NCBI GenBank assembly: GCA_963848355.1
Contig: CAWKDG010000006.1
Location: 29,514-93,513 of the forward strand
Reading direction: 5' to 3'
From: CAWKDG01 sp963848355
GTDB taxonomy: Bacteria; Actinomycetota; Acidimicrobiia; Acidimicrobiales; UBA8190
DNA: 64,000 nucleotides
Below the pieces are notes generated by a model. The model was not told the origin of the DNA. It was given only the letters and a program-made list of their open reading frames with translations, and did no database searches. Both the position numbers and the translations under genes were made by a program. Below are positions 8,637 to 17,859 of this stretch, one piece after another. Position 1 is the stretch's first letter; each line of letters starts with the position of its first letter.

Positions 8637-9635
8637 CCGTCCTCCCCGACGACATCGGACACCGTGCCGCCCGGCTGCTGCGCTGGTATCCGAAGAGCTG
8701 GCGGGTCCGCTACGGCGACGAGTTCGCCGCGCTGTTGGCCGCTGATCTGGTGGAGCGACCGCATTCGTGGCGTCGGACGGTCGACGTGGCCCGGAGCGGA
8801 GGGGTGGCACGACTGACGAGCCTCGGTCTCACCTCCCATGCCCTCGAACCCTCCGATCAGGTCCGGGCCAGCCTGGCCTCTCTCGGGTGCGCCCTGGCGG
8901 TGTTCGTCACGCTCGGAGCGGCCATGTGGTCGCAGCTGACGATCGGTTGGCAGTGGGCCCGTCCCGATGCCATGGGGACGAGGGCGGCCATGGTGGTGAT
9001 GTCCGGCGCCATGCTCCTCTTCGTCGTGTTGGCGTTGCTGGCCGCCGTCCCGGTGGCAACCGCTGTGCTCGGCCAGATCGTCCGACGGCGCAGGTACGGG
9101 CTCGTCCGCCCCGCCCTCGTGTTCCTCGTGTGCACGGCGCTCCTCGTCGTCGGGCGCCCGGCACTTCGGGAACGGGTGGCCCGGAACGGGCGGTCATCCC
9201 TGGGCCCAGCAGGGTCTCGTCCCCGGCGGTGTCGCCGCTTTCCTGTGGGCGTCGACCCTCTCCATCTCATCGTACTGGGCCCACCCCGGCGCGCTGCTCG
9301 GCTTTCCTGCGTCCGAGGTGGCGTGGATGGTGGTCAGCCCCCTGGCCATGGTGGGCGCCGTCGCCGGGGCGACGACGACCGTCCGGCGGCTGGACGCGTC
9401 CCCGCGGCTCCTTCGCTATGAGGGGCGCCTCGGACGCGTCGCCGGCGTCGCCATGGGCGTGTTCCTCGTCGGCTCGTGCTGCTGGATCGTCGACGGAGGA
9501 GCCGGGCCGCGCAATCTCTTCCACGCCGGCGCCATCGACGTGGTCGGGCTGGCCGTGATGGTGGCGGCCGCACTGGTGGCGTGCCACGCCCTGGACCGGG
9601 CGCACGATGCCGGCCTGAACCGGTTGGCCCGCTGA
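8633..9635 (+). CDS. PadR-coupled multi-span membrane protein, frameshifted
   Basis: The reading begins MTVLPDDIGHRAARLLRWYP, a cytoplasmic lead, then LASLGCALAVFVTLGAAMW and several further hydrophobic segments. Near 9150 the frame moves by one base in a GGGCGCCCGG run; past it the protein continues as GARHFGNGWPGTGGHPW, then LVPGGVAAFLWASTLSISSY and two more spans to a stop at 9635, about 333 residues in all. I do not recognise a named family. Coupling to PadR by ATGA overlap suggests the regulator controls it. The split is probably a sequencing indel. Confidence 0.7.
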
Positions 9636-9696
9636 GCAACGGCGTCCTCGGCGGGCACGGCTCAGTAGGGTTCGTCCGGCCGCCGAGGTTCGCCAC

Positions 9697-10710
9697 TCAC
9701 GGCATCGGTGGACATTGAACCCCGGCCAGGCTCATCAGTGCGCAGAACGTGGACCGGGCCACCTTCCACGTCGAATCGACCACCAGGGCGTCACCGGTGC
9801 GTCGCTCGGGTGAGACACCCTCCAGCGAAACGGTGAACGACACGGCGGCGTGCGTCTCGTCGATGAACTCGATCCCATCGACGGCCACGGCGTCGTCCTT
9901 GCGCCGGAGAGCGGCGTGGCGGACATGGGCTTCCTTCAGGCACGGACCGAGGAGCTCCCCGCCCTCGACGCTCGGGACCGTCCTCCTGTCGTCGCTGAGG
10001 ACGAGAACGTGACCGAAGGCGGCGGTGATCTCCGTGCGCGCCGCGTCCTCGTCGTCGGGGACCCGGCCGGTGATGCCCACGGGCGGCGGAACCGTCACCC
10101 GCCTCGTCTTCGTCGTGGGAGGCGAACCGGGTGCTCAATTCCTCGACACAGCGCTCGCAGACGTAGGCGCCACCGCGCCCGGAGACGAGCTGACCGGATT
10201 CCGGAGGACGGCGCCCGCAGAAGGAGCATGCGACGGTGCTTCCGACCGACTGTGTGACTCGTGGCCCGGCGCTTGGTTCCCCGACAAGAGCCGGACCACC
10301 TGTTGGCGAACCGTAGCCAACTCCACGCCCGAGCCGATCAGCACCTGGGCGGCGACGCCCTCACCCTCGCGCACGAGGCCGAGCAGGATGTGCTCGGTCC
10401 CGATGTAGGTGTGGCCCAGTTGGAGTGCCTCGCGCAAGGACAGCTCGAGAACCTTCTTGGCGCGGGGGGTGAACGGCGGCGCACCGGTTTCGGAGGTGGC
10501 CCCCGCACCGATCATTTCTTCCACTCTTCGTCGGACGTCCTCCAAGGAGATCCCGAGCTCTTCGAGGGCCTGGGCGGCCACACCCTCACCCTCGTGGATC
10601 AGGCCGAGCAGAATGTGCTCGGTCCCGATGAACCCGTGGTGCAGGAGGCGCGCCTCCTCCTGGGCCAGGACGAGGACTCGACGGGCACGATCGGTGAATC
10701 GCTCGAACAC
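9697..10710 (-). CDS. Clp N-domain protein with ClpX-type zinc finger and NTF2-like tail (two frameshifts)
   Basis: The GTG at 10710 begins VFERFTDRARRVLVLAQEEA, the standard ClpC start, followed by two Clp repeats each with the GTEHILLGL motif and VRQQVVRLLSG at about residue 145. No AAA+ domain follows. In the next frame the text continues CSFCGRRPPESGQLVSGRGG then AYVCERCVEEL, a four-Cys ClpX-type zinc finger, and in a third frame DEDAARTEITAAFGHVLVL to AGVQCPPMP, which has an NTF2-like look. Two indels near 10240 and 10095 would join all three into about 337 residues. As read literally, only a 191-residue Clp N-domain protein is made. Possible adaptor or substrate sensor for Clp protease. 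Confidence 0.7.
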
Positions 10711-11171
10711 GACCCCAGGATCCCACGTCGATGGCGGCCACCATGGCCGCTCGATCTCGGCCGCGAGGAATACCGACGGACGGTCCCCCGGTCCATCCCA
10801 GCCCCGGACTAGCGTCACCAGGGCGCTCACGGGCGTAAGGCCGGTCAGTGCCGACTACCCGTTATCACGATTGCCCTGCCACGAAGGCCGTTCTTTTGTG
10901 ATCGCCCAGACGATCCGTGAGCGGGTACCTGCCGGTACGGGATGGGCTGTGACCATACCCCCGAGAGTGCCAAGGGGTCTTCTGCTCGGTCGCGGCCGGG
11001 CGTGCCATCGCGGTGACCCGCCAGTAGTGACGGCGGTCGCGCTGCGCTTACCCTGGAGTAGTAGTCACATTTGACGATGATGGGGGGTTACTCATGCCCT
11101 ACGCTGTGACCACCACATCCGTCCGCGCACGTGCCTTTGCGGTCGCGGAGAACCGTAAGGGGGATATATAC
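10711..11171. other. Intergenic region
   Basis: About 460 bases between the divergent Clp N-domain gene and the secreted protein at 11172. No convincing gene is seen. It must carry both promoters; a purine-rich AAGGGGG at 11157-11163 serves as the ribosome site of the secreted gene. Confidence 0.5.
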
Positions 11172-11612
11172 ATGCTTCGTTCTCGTTTCGTCCGGGCCAT
11201 GTTGGTGCCGGCCCTGGCCGTGCCCGCCTTGGGCCTCAGCTTGGCATTCGCCACACCGGCGTTCGCGGCAGCGACGACGTGCACAGGTCTGTCCGGACCT
11301 GACACCGGTCCGGTCGTCGTCACTGGCTGCAACGACCCCCACAACACGGGCGGCGGCGGTACGTTCGCCGGTCTCTCCTCGCCGGTGACGATCAACTGGA
11401 CCTCCGGTGGTGACAACACCTTCACCTTCTCGTACAAGATCGTGACGAAGAAGGTCAAGTGCCCCGCCGGCGACACCGAGGTCACGCTGACAGGCAAGAT
11501 CACCGGCCACTCGGGAGTCGGCAGTTCGGTCAAGGGGAAGATCAAGGCCACCATCTGTATCGACTCCGATGGGAACCTCAGTCTCCTTCACGGTACGAAG
11601 TTCACGTTCTGA
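11172..11612 (+). CDS. Small secreted protein of unknown function
   Basis: 146 residues from ATG 11172, chosen because AAGGGGG precedes it by 8 bases and a clear signal peptide follows (RFVRAMLVPALAVPALGLSL, cleavage after PAFA). The mature part is about 113 residues, Thr/Ser/Gly-rich, predicted all-beta, with four Cys that could form two disulfides (TTCTGLSG, VVTGCNDP, VKCPAG, ATICIDS). No family is recognised. A rho-independent terminator lies 70 bases after the stop and a decayed, similar fragment follows it. Confidence 0.75.
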   Translation: MLRSRFVRAMLVPALAVPALGLSLAFATPAFAAATTCTGLSGPDTGPVVVTGCNDPHNTGGGGTFAGLSSPVTINWTSGGDNTFTFSYKIVTKKVKCPAGDTEVTLTGKITGHSGVGSSVKGKIKATICIDSDGNLSLLHGTKFTF

Positions 11613-11681
11613 GCCGAACTTCAGCCGGGCGGACGAACGCCTGACCCGGTCGCTTGACAAGAGACTCGTTGTAACCAGAAG

Positions 11682-11710
11682 ACCCCGCCCTCACGAGGGC
11701 GGGGTCTTTT
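11682..11710 (+). terminator. Rho-independent terminator
   Basis: Perfect 10-bp GC-rich stem ACCCCGCCCT / AGGGCGGGGT with a CACG loop (11682-11705), followed by TTTT and more T-rich bases. It ends the transcript of the small secreted protein. Confidence 0.9.
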
Positions 11711-11735
11711 GCGTCACCCTCTCGACGTGTCAGGG

Positions 11736-11900
11736 GTGGGCGCCGAGTACACGACATCGGCTCCGACCACTATGACCTGCACCGGCAATATCTCCTGCAC
11801 GGGAACAGGCAAGGTGAGCGTCAGCCCGGCGTTCACCAACCAGCGCCTCGGCCATCATCTTCAAGCTCACCGACACCGCCAGCCAATGCCAGCGGCTGAG
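11736..11900 (+). pseudogene. Fragment of a second small secreted protein
   Basis: A short open stretch encodes TTMTCTGNISCTGTGKVSVS, then PAFTN, and after a one-base shift SASAIIFKLTDTASQCQRL. The Cys/Thr/Gly-rich style matches the mature part of the neighbouring secreted protein at 11172-11612. There is no start, signal peptide or ribosome site, and the frame breaks, so it looks like a decayed paralogue remnant. Confidence 0.35.
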
Positions 11901-11941
11901 GACCGGATCCGGTCTCTCTCCCCGGTATCCGATAAACGTCC

Positions 11942-13129
11942 CTATCCCGCCGGGAAGTCCGTGACACTCTTGCCGTCGAGGTTGGCCACCCACACATGGG
12001 TTCCGTCGAAGGCCATGGCGTAGGGAGCGTTGAGCCCGTAGGAGCCGCCCGACAACGTCTGCAACCAAGCACCGGTGGTGGCGTCGAATTCGGTGACCGA
12101 CGCGCTACCGTTGTCTGCCACCCAGACGTGGCTTCCATCGAACACCACGCCACCGGGTTCATCGAATCCGTAGGAGCCACCCGACAACGTCTGCAGCCAA
12201 GCACCAGTGGTGGCGTCGATCTCGGTCACGGAGTCGGCGTCGTAGTTACCCACCCACAGGTCGGTTCCATCGAAAGCGATACCATCAGGATCGTCGAACC
12301 CGTAGGAACCGCCCGACAACGTCCGCACCCAGGCACCGGTGCTGGCGTCCAGCTCGGTGACTGACTTTCCGCCGTTGTTGGTCACCCAGACATGCGTTCC
12401 ATCGAAGGCGACGCCACCGGGTTCATCGAAAGCATACGAGCCGCCCGACAACGTCTGCACCACGGCACCGGTGCCGGCGTCGATCTCGGTCACCGTATTG
12501 TTTCCGTAGTTGGCCACCCACAGGTGAGTTCCGTCGTAGGCGATAGCGTCGGGAGCGCTGAAGCCATGGGAGAGAGTCTGCATCCAGGCGCCGGTATTGG
12601 CGTTGATCTCGGTCACCGTATCGCCGGCGTTGCCCACCCAGATGTGACTACCATCGAAGGCCATGGCAAAGGGACCTTTGAACCGGTACGGGCGCCCCGA
12701 CAATGTCTGCACCCAGGCCCCAGTGGCAGCGTTCATCTCCGTTACCGAGTTGCCGGCGTAGTTGGCCACCCACATGTGCGTTCCATCGAACGCCACGGCA
12801 TAGGGTTCATCGAATCCGTAGGGGCCGCCGCCGTAGGCTCCGCCATACCAGTTGAGGGTGGCCACCCGAGAGAGATCGCTCTGTTGGCCACTTTGATTCC
12901 AGTCAAGACTGGTATAGCCCTCTGGACAATGAGCGGTCACGGCATTATCGATGACCGTCAAATCGTGATTCGTGCCGCCACTCTCGTAGCAGCCGTGGAT
13001 GACCCCACTGCTGTCAGGAATCGAGGCCCAGCCGATCCCCCCGACGGCGACGGCGGTGACCACGGCCGTTACCGCGGCTAAGACGAAGCGCGATCTGGCC
13101 AATACTCTTGCGGTCTTGATGGTGGACAT
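11942..13129 (-). CDS. Exported seven-repeat beta-propeller protein
   Basis: 395 residues from ATG 13129, which has AGGAGG seven bases upstream; an in-frame start 28 codons earlier lacks a ribosome site. An N-terminal hydrophobic segment (FVLAAVTAVVTAVAVGGIGW) is an export signal or anchor, followed by the GVIHGCYESGG/CPEGYTSLDWNQSG module common in actinobacterial exported proteins. Seven repeats of about 42 residues follow, each like FDEPGGVAFDGTHVWVTNNG then SVTE-(I/L)-(D/N)-A-x-TGAW-(V/L)-QTLSGGSYG, as expected for a seven-bladed NHL/YVTN-type propeller. Probable extracellular binding protein; ligand unknown. Confidence 0.88.
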   Translation of the reverse strand: MSTIKTARVLARSRFVLAAVTAVVTAVAVGGIGWASIPDSSGVIHGCYESGGTNHDLTVIDNAVTAHCPEGYTSLDWNQSGQQSDLSRVATLNWYGGAYGGGPYGFDEPYAVAFDGTHMWVANYAGNSVTEMNAATGAWVQTLSGRPYRFKGPFAMAFDGSHIWVGNAGDTVTEINANTGAWMQTLSHGFSAPDAIAYDGTHLWVANYGNNTVTEIDAGTGAVVQTLSGGSYAFDEPGGVAFDGTHVWVTNNGGKSVTELDASTGAWVRTLSGGSYGFDDPDGIAFDGTDLWVGNYDADSVTEIDATTGAWLQTLSGGSYGFDEPGGVVFDGSHVWVADNGSASVTEFDATTGAWLQTLSGGSYGLNAPYAMAFDGTHVWVANLDGKSVTDFPAG

Positions 13130-13247
13130 CCTCCGGCCTCCTGAGGCCCGCGCGGAGCGAAGGTGTCGATCCACCAACCTGCCCCCCGCAGGTGGGGAAT
13201 ATTCTAGTCCCATCGGACCCGACGTTCCGACGACGCTGCGACCTCAG

Positions 13248-14054
13248 TCAGTCGTGCCCCGTCATCCGGCGCCGTAACTCGAGATAGACGGCGGTGCCGA
13301 CGATGGCCTCCAGCTCCGCACCCAGCGAATCGATCACCGGACGGTCGCCGACATAGGCCAACGGACCTTCGGTGCAGCACCACGCCATTGTCTGGCCCTC
13401 TGTACCCCAGTCCCGGCGCGTCCAGCGGCGCACCGTCGCCACCTCGGAATCATCGTCACCTTCTTCCCAGTCCACCCTTATAGGCAGCTGCCAGCACACC
13501 GACGGCTTCCATTCCCTAGGCGGCTCCCCCGCTTCGACGGCGGCCAGGTGGAGCGCGCACCCGGCACCCCCGGTAAAGCCAGGCCGGTTCAAGAAGATGC
13601 ATGCTCCATCGACAACGCGGGTGTGGGTGCGGGTGCCGTCGCCGAAGATGCCACCCTGGCGTGCCTCCTCGTGGCGCTCGAACAGGGCAGGGGCCAAAGT
13701 GGCCGCCAGAGCGGCGATCATGCGGGCTTCGTCCTCATCGCCCAAATCAGCACCGATGGAACAGCATCCGAGGCCGAGGTGCTCCGCCGGCTCGGGACCG
13801 ATGCCCTGGCAGCCGCGTCCCCAGAGGCAGACCCACGTCGAGGACAGGAAATCACGGTCAAAACGCCAGCGAGTGCCACCACCGTTGATTTCTTCCATGT
13901 CCTCATCCACGAAGCAATGTCCTTCCGTCCCCCCGCTACGAACCCGCTCACACGTCAACACTTTGGTCGTTATCCTACGGATTTCTTCCTCGCCCAAACA
14001 AACAGATGTCGGGTGCACGGTCATCGCTTCGTATCGCTCCATTCGGGTCAACAC
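13248..14054 (-). CDS. Cysteine-rich hypothetical protein (possible metal binder)
   Basis: About 258-268 residues; the likelier start is the MTVHPTSVCLGEEE Met, 10 codons inside. Cys clusters occur as CLWGRGCQG, GLGCCSIGADLGD, GACIFLNRPGFTGGAGCALH and SVCWQLPIRVDWEEG, a spacing reminiscent of YkgJ/DUF3109-type iron- or zinc-chelating proteins, but I cannot assign the family firmly. No signal peptide. It is divergent from the acyltransferase gene and stands alone on its strand. Confidence 0.65.
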   Translation of the reverse strand: MLTRMERYEAMTVHPTSVCLGEEEIRRITTKVLTCERVRSGGTEGHCFVDEDMEEINGGGTRWRFDRDFLSSTWVCLWGRGCQGIGPEPAEHLGLGCCSIGADLGDEDEARMIAALAATLAPALFERHEEARQGGIFGDGTRTHTRVVDGACIFLNRPGFTGGAGCALHLAAVEAGEPPREWKPSVCWQLPIRVDWEEGDDDSEVATVRRWTRRDWGTEGQTMAWCCTEGPLAYVGDRPVIDSLGAELEAIVGTAVYLELRRRMTGHD

Positions 14055-14135
14055 TCCTCACGTCGTCGTCCCGAAATGGGTGTCACGATGGTAACGTCGA
14101 GCATGTCTTGGGTGGGCCGTGCTCCCAGGGAGCTC

Positions 14136-16175
14136 ATGGCGGGGGACGAATCGGGGACGGCTCCGGAAGACCGAAAGTTCCGACCGGACGTGCAGGGACT
14201 TCGAGCGGTCGCCGTGCTTCTCGTGGTTCTCTACCACAGCGGCGCAACCTTCTTCAGCGGCGGCTACGTCGGTGTCGACGTTTTCTTCGTCATCTCCGGG
14301 TTTGTCATCACGGGAGTGCTGCTACGTGAACGGGCATCCTCCGGTCGGACATCGATTCTCGCGTTCTACGGTCGTCGGTGTCGACGGATCATCCCGGCGG
14401 CCACGCTCGTCATCATCGTCGCCGTCGCCGGGTCGTATGCATTTCTCGGGGATCTGTCGGGCGCCCAGGCAGCGATCGACGGTCGATGGGCAGCGATCTT
14501 TCTGGCGAACTTTCACTTTGCCGCAGAGGGAACGAACTACCTCGCCTCGCAGCAGTTGCCATCGCCGCTTCAGAATTTCTGGACTCTGTCGGTCGAAGAG
14601 CAGTTTTACCTCGTCTATCCGACACTGTTCCTGATCATCGCTGCGCTACGCACCCGCATATCCATGCGGGCACGGCTTGCGATCGTCCTCGCCGTCGTCA
14701 TCGTCGCCTCGTTCGCTCTCTCGGTCTCGCAAACATCGTCGAACCCCACTGTCGCCTACTTCTCCCCTTTCACCCGCGCCTGGGAGCTGGCACTCGGCGC
14801 CCTCGTGGCGGTGGGGACCTCATGGCTTCTGCGGCTTCCCGCGCACATTGCTGCCGCCATGACATGGCTGGGCCTCGGGGCGATCCTCGCTGCCGCCGTC
14901 ATCTTCAACAGTGTGACGGCCTACCCTGGTTCGCTGGTGGCGATCCCCGTCGTGGGCGCCGCTTTCATCATCGCCGGTGGAGTGGTTGCTCCTCGCCACG
15001 GCGTGGAGGCATTGCTCCGACTCGCTCCTTTCGCATGGCTGGGAAACCTGTCGTACTCGCTTTATCTCTGGCACTGGCCCATTCTCATCATCGTCGCCGA
15101 ACATGAGCAGAAGACCAGCTTGTCGTTCGTCCAGAACATTCCATGGCTCATCCTCGCCCTCGTCGCTTCGGTCGCTTCGTACGCGCTCGTCGAGAATCCC
15201 ATCCGACATGCCACTTTCCCGACCCGTTACCGATGGGCCAGCGTCGCTGGCGGGGTGGGACTGATTGCGCTGACGCTGACGTTGGTGATCGCGGTGTTTC
15301 CCAGCGAGTCAGCGCCGGCCAGTCCGGGCGCGACAGACAGAGTCGCCGCTGGGACCAATGCGGAGGTGGCCAGACTGGTGGCGGCGTCCACCGAGATTCA
15401 ACGACTGCCAGCCCACCTCACACCGTCTTTGCAAGCGGCCTCACAGGACTTCGGGGCCCCCCCGGGGCTTTGTACGCCCGCGGTCGGGGCTGCATCTGTC
15501 CCCAGCTGTTCGTTCGGTGACCCAAACGGACGCCACACTATGGTTCTCTACGGTGACTCACACGCCCTGATGTGGTTCACGGCCATGGACGACATCGCCA
15601 TCCAGGCACATTGGCGATTGGTCATCCTGGGGAAGGGTTACTGCATGGCCAACAAGTACCCGGCGGCCGCAACCGCATACCCTCTGCTCCGCAAGTGCAG
15701 TCACTGGCAGGAGTTTGCCACTCAGCGCATCAAGCAGCTCGACCCAGACCTCGTTGTCGTCACTCAGGAGTACCAGAACAGTATCGACAAGGTGCCGTAT
15801 ACGCCGGCGCAATGGCAGCAGGGTCTCGAGACAACCCTCAACGAGATCGAGGGACCGCATACCAAGTTCGTCGTGCTCGGAAACATCCCTCAAGCTGACC
15901 CGGATCCTCCAAACTGCCTGGCCGAACACCCCGACCAGGTCCAGCTTTGTTCTGGTCCGCTGCCCAACCAGATCTATAACGAGGCTGAGAAGCGGGCCGT
16001 GACAGCCGAGGGCGGACGCTACATCTCAGTGACCCCTTGGTTCTGCTCCCAGCGCTGTAGTGCGGTCGTCGGACGGTTCCAGTTGTATGTGAACCAGCTA
16101 CACGTGACGGCGTCCTACTCGCTCTTCTTGCGACATGTACTGGCCGAGAAGCTTGACCTCTCCCGGTACCAATGA
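14136..16175 (+). CDS. Membrane acyltransferase with SGNH domain (OafA/OatA type)
   Basis: About 679 residues. The acyltransferase-3 part starts KFRPDVQGLRAVAVLLVVLY, with the catalytic-His region, GGYVGVDVFFVISGFVITG, RRCRRIIPAATL, FWTLSVEEQFYLVYP and SLYLWHWPILI, over about ten spans. The C-terminal third is an SGNH/GDSL-like hydrolase domain with the nucleophile block VLYGDSHALMWF and the His of NQLHVT. These two-domain proteins move an acetyl group across the membrane onto peptidoglycan or surface glycans. ATG 14136 with AGGGAG is preferred; ATGs at 14088 and 14103 are in frame. A polysaccharide gene set lies 1.7 kb downstream. Confidence 0.88.
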   Translation: MAGDESGTAPEDRKFRPDVQGLRAVAVLLVVLYHSGATFFSGGYVGVDVFFVISGFVITGVLLRERASSGRTSILAFYGRRCRRIIPAATLVIIVAVAGSYAFLGDLSGAQAAIDGRWAAIFLANFHFAAEGTNYLASQQLPSPLQNFWTLSVEEQFYLVYPTLFLIIAALRTRISMRARLAIVLAVVIVASFALSVSQTSSNPTVAYFSPFTRAWELALGALVAVGTSWLLRLPAHIAAAMTWLGLGAILAAAVIFNSVTAYPGSLVAIPVVGAAFIIAGGVVAPRHGVEALLRLAPFAWLGNLSYSLYLWHWPILIIVAEHEQKTSLSFVQNIPWLILALVASVASYALVENPIRHATFPTRYRWASVAGGVGLIALTLTLVIAVFPSESAPASPGATDRVAAGTNAEVARLVAASTEIQRLPAHLTPSLQAASQDFGAPPGLCTPAVGAASVPSCSFGDPNGRHTMVLYGDSHALMWFTAMDDIAIQAHWRLVILGKGYCMANKYPAAATAYPLLRKCSHWQEFATQRIKQLDPDLVVVTQEYQNSIDKVPYTPAQWQQGLETTLNEIEGPHTKFVVLGNIPQADPDPPNCLAEHPDQVQLCSGPLPNQIYNEAEKRAVTAEGGRYISVTPWFCSQRCSAVVGRFQLYVNQLHVTASYSLFLRHVLAEKLDLSRYQ

Positions 16176-16425
16176 GACCCCGTCGGGCAGGGATACCAGC
16201 GAGATCGGTGTAACAGGGTCCTTTCGACCGTCCTCCGACTGATCCCTTGCGCGGGGGTCATCATTTCCCGTCGGGGGTCACTGTTTGTCGAAGTATTGAT
16301 CCCCCGTTGGACGGGAGAAGATTCAGCTCTGGCACCTTTTATGGATCGAGGCAGAGAACCAGGCCCAGCCGAGCCTTAGGCAGGACGGGCCCATCAGACG
16401 ATCCCTCCGCCAGAAGGAGAAGGAC
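16176..16425. other. Upstream region of the WXG100 pair
   Basis: 250 bases without a gene. It holds two related stretches, GGGGGTCATCATTTCCCGTC and GGGGGTCACTGTTTGTCG (about 16253-16292), which may be control sites, and GGAGAAGG just before the WXG100 start. Confidence 0.4.
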
Positions 16426-16800
16426 ATGACTACTGGAATTGCGGTCACCCCGCAGCGGCTCCTGGAGATTTCGGCGCAGATGAGTACCGGCGCTGCTGAC
16501 GTCCAGGCGATCCTGTCCCGGTTGTCGGCAAACGTCGCACCGGTCCGGTCGGAATGGGTGGGTGCCGCCCAGGCCCAGTTCAACGCCCTCTGGGACCAGC
16601 TGCAGAAGGACGCCAACGGTCTGCACTCGGTGCTCACCGGCATCGCCAAGCTCACCGAGAACGCCGCCACGGCGTACGAGGCGGCTGAACTGAGCATCGC
16701 TAAAGCCTTCGACGAGTTCCGCGTCGAGCAGGATATGGTCCATGCCGTCGCCGGTGTCTTTGACGAGCTCGTCGCGCCAAACGGAGAAGGACATGCCTAG
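16426..16800 (+). CDS. WXG100-family (ESAT-6-like) protein, copy 1
   Basis: 124 residues, slightly longer than the usual ~100. The Trp-x-Gly turn is SEWVG at residues 42-46, between two long amphipathic helices (RLLEISAQMSTGAADVQAIL and FNALWDQLQKDANGLHSVL). WXG100 proteins are secreted as dimers by type VII (Esx) systems. A ribosome site GGAGAAGG precedes the ATG. It overlaps a near-identical copy by 8 bases, so both are co-translated. No EccC, EccB or other secretion component is in the window. Confidence 0.92.
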   Translation: MTTGIAVTPQRLLEISAQMSTGAADVQAILSRLSANVAPVRSEWVGAAQAQFNALWDQLQKDANGLHSVLTGIAKLTENAATAYEAAELSIAKAFDEFRVEQDMVHAVAGVFDELVAPNGEGHA

Positions 16801-17251
16801 TGGAATCGTTGTAACCCCACAGCGGCTGCGGGAAGTCTCGGCGCAGATGAGTACCGGTGCCGCTGACGTCAAGGCGATCCTGTCCCGGCTGTCGGGCAAC
16901 GTCGCACCGGTCCGGTCGGAATGGGTGGGCTCCGCTCAAACCCAGTTCAACGCCCTCTGGGACCAACTGCAGAAGGACGCCAACGGTCTGCACTCGGTGC
17001 TCACCGGCATCGCCAAGCTCACCGAGAACGCCGCCACGGCGTACGAGGCGGCTGAACTGAGCATCGCCAAAGCCTTCGATGAGTTTCGCATCGAGCCCGA
17101 AGGGGTCCACGTTGTCAGCGGCGCTTGTAACGCCGCTGACGCCGTAGCGGAGATCATCCTCAACACCGAGAGCACACCGAGCCCCGTTCTCGCTGAGGTC
17201 GTCGAGGACATTGAGATCATCGATGACACTGACGATCAGCGACGAAACTGA
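16793..17251 (+). CDS. WXG100-family protein, copy 2 with acidic tail
   Basis: 152 residues from ATG 16793, preceded by GGAGAAGG, the same site as in copy 1. Residues 1 to about 95 match copy 1 with only a handful of changes, including SEWVGSAQTQFNALW, then a divergent extension of about 50 residues ending VVEDIEIIDDTDDQRRN. The acidic, disordered-looking tail is unusual and could carry the secretion signal or bind a partner. The pair arose by recent tandem duplication and may form a heterodimer. Its start lies inside the last codons of copy 1. Confidence 0.92.
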   Translation: MPSGIVVTPQRLREVSAQMSTGAADVKAILSRLSGNVAPVRSEWVGSAQTQFNALWDQLQKDANGLHSVLTGIAKLTENAATAYEAAELSIAKAFDEFRIEPEGVHVVSGACNAADAVAEIILNTESTPSPVLAEVVEDIEIIDDTDDQRRN

Positions 17252-17259
17252 GATAGTCG

Positions 17260-17604
17260 ATGCACACTGACGGCATGGCTGACGAGTCCGTGGATCCGGA
17301 TAAAGCGAGTCCTCGGCTGCCGTGGACGCGGTTCATGACGAAGGCCGCTCACTCCACCCAGAATGGCGAGCACACGATCAGCCCACGAGTCCGCGAACGG
17401 CGGTTCAAGGCCTCGGACCCGGCTCTCAAGTCTGGGACCAGGCTCTGCCGACTCTGCTTCACCGTCGTGATCCTCGAGCCGCAGTACATCGAGCGGACTG
17501 CGACCCACGTCTACGTGTGCTGTCCGCATTGCGGGCGTTCGTTCCCGGTCCGTCAGAGCGACGTCGAACAGTATCTGCTCGGTCAGACGCCGCCGTCCTC
17601 GTAG
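17260..17604 (+). CDS. Small zinc-ribbon-like hypothetical protein
   Basis: 114 residues; a later ATG at 17275 is equally possible. CRLC at about residues 63-66 and CCPHCGRSF at about 87 form a four-Cys knuckle likely to bind zinc. The N-terminal 50 residues are basic and polar. No known family. It starts 8 bases after the WXG100 copy 2 stop on the same strand, so it could be part of that transcript. Confidence 0.6.
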   Translation: MHTDGMADESVDPDKASPRLPWTRFMTKAAHSTQNGEHTISPRVRERRFKASDPALKSGTRLCRLCFTVVILEPQYIERTATHVYVCCPHCGRSFPVRQSDVEQYLLGQTPPSS

Positions 17605-17694
17605 GGCAGGACCGGTTCGCTTCGCTACGCCGCCCGCTGCCAGACCGACGTGTTCTTCGTACTGGCGCTCGTGAAGGGTTCGCGGGGTTGTCCG

Positions 17695-17730
17695 AGAAGG
17701 GGCGAACGTCCGGTGGGCCCCGCCCCTTCT
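17695..17730. terminator. Possible bidirectional stem-loop terminator
   Basis: Perfect 10-bp inverted repeat AGAAGGGGCG / CGCCCCTTCT with a 16-base loop, lying between two convergent genes (stop at 17604 plus strand; stop at 17860 minus strand). There is no long T run, so termination is inferred from position. The rest of 17605-17859 shows no gene. Confidence 0.5.
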
Positions 17731-17859
17731 GAGGCACCCCGGGGGCTGAACCAGGGCCGCCCCTGCTTCAAGTCAGGACCCCAGAACCCCTCTCACGTGC
17801 GAAGCGTCCTGATAGCTGACGATCGGGACGACCGTCGGGTTGCTGGCTGGTAGCGCTCG

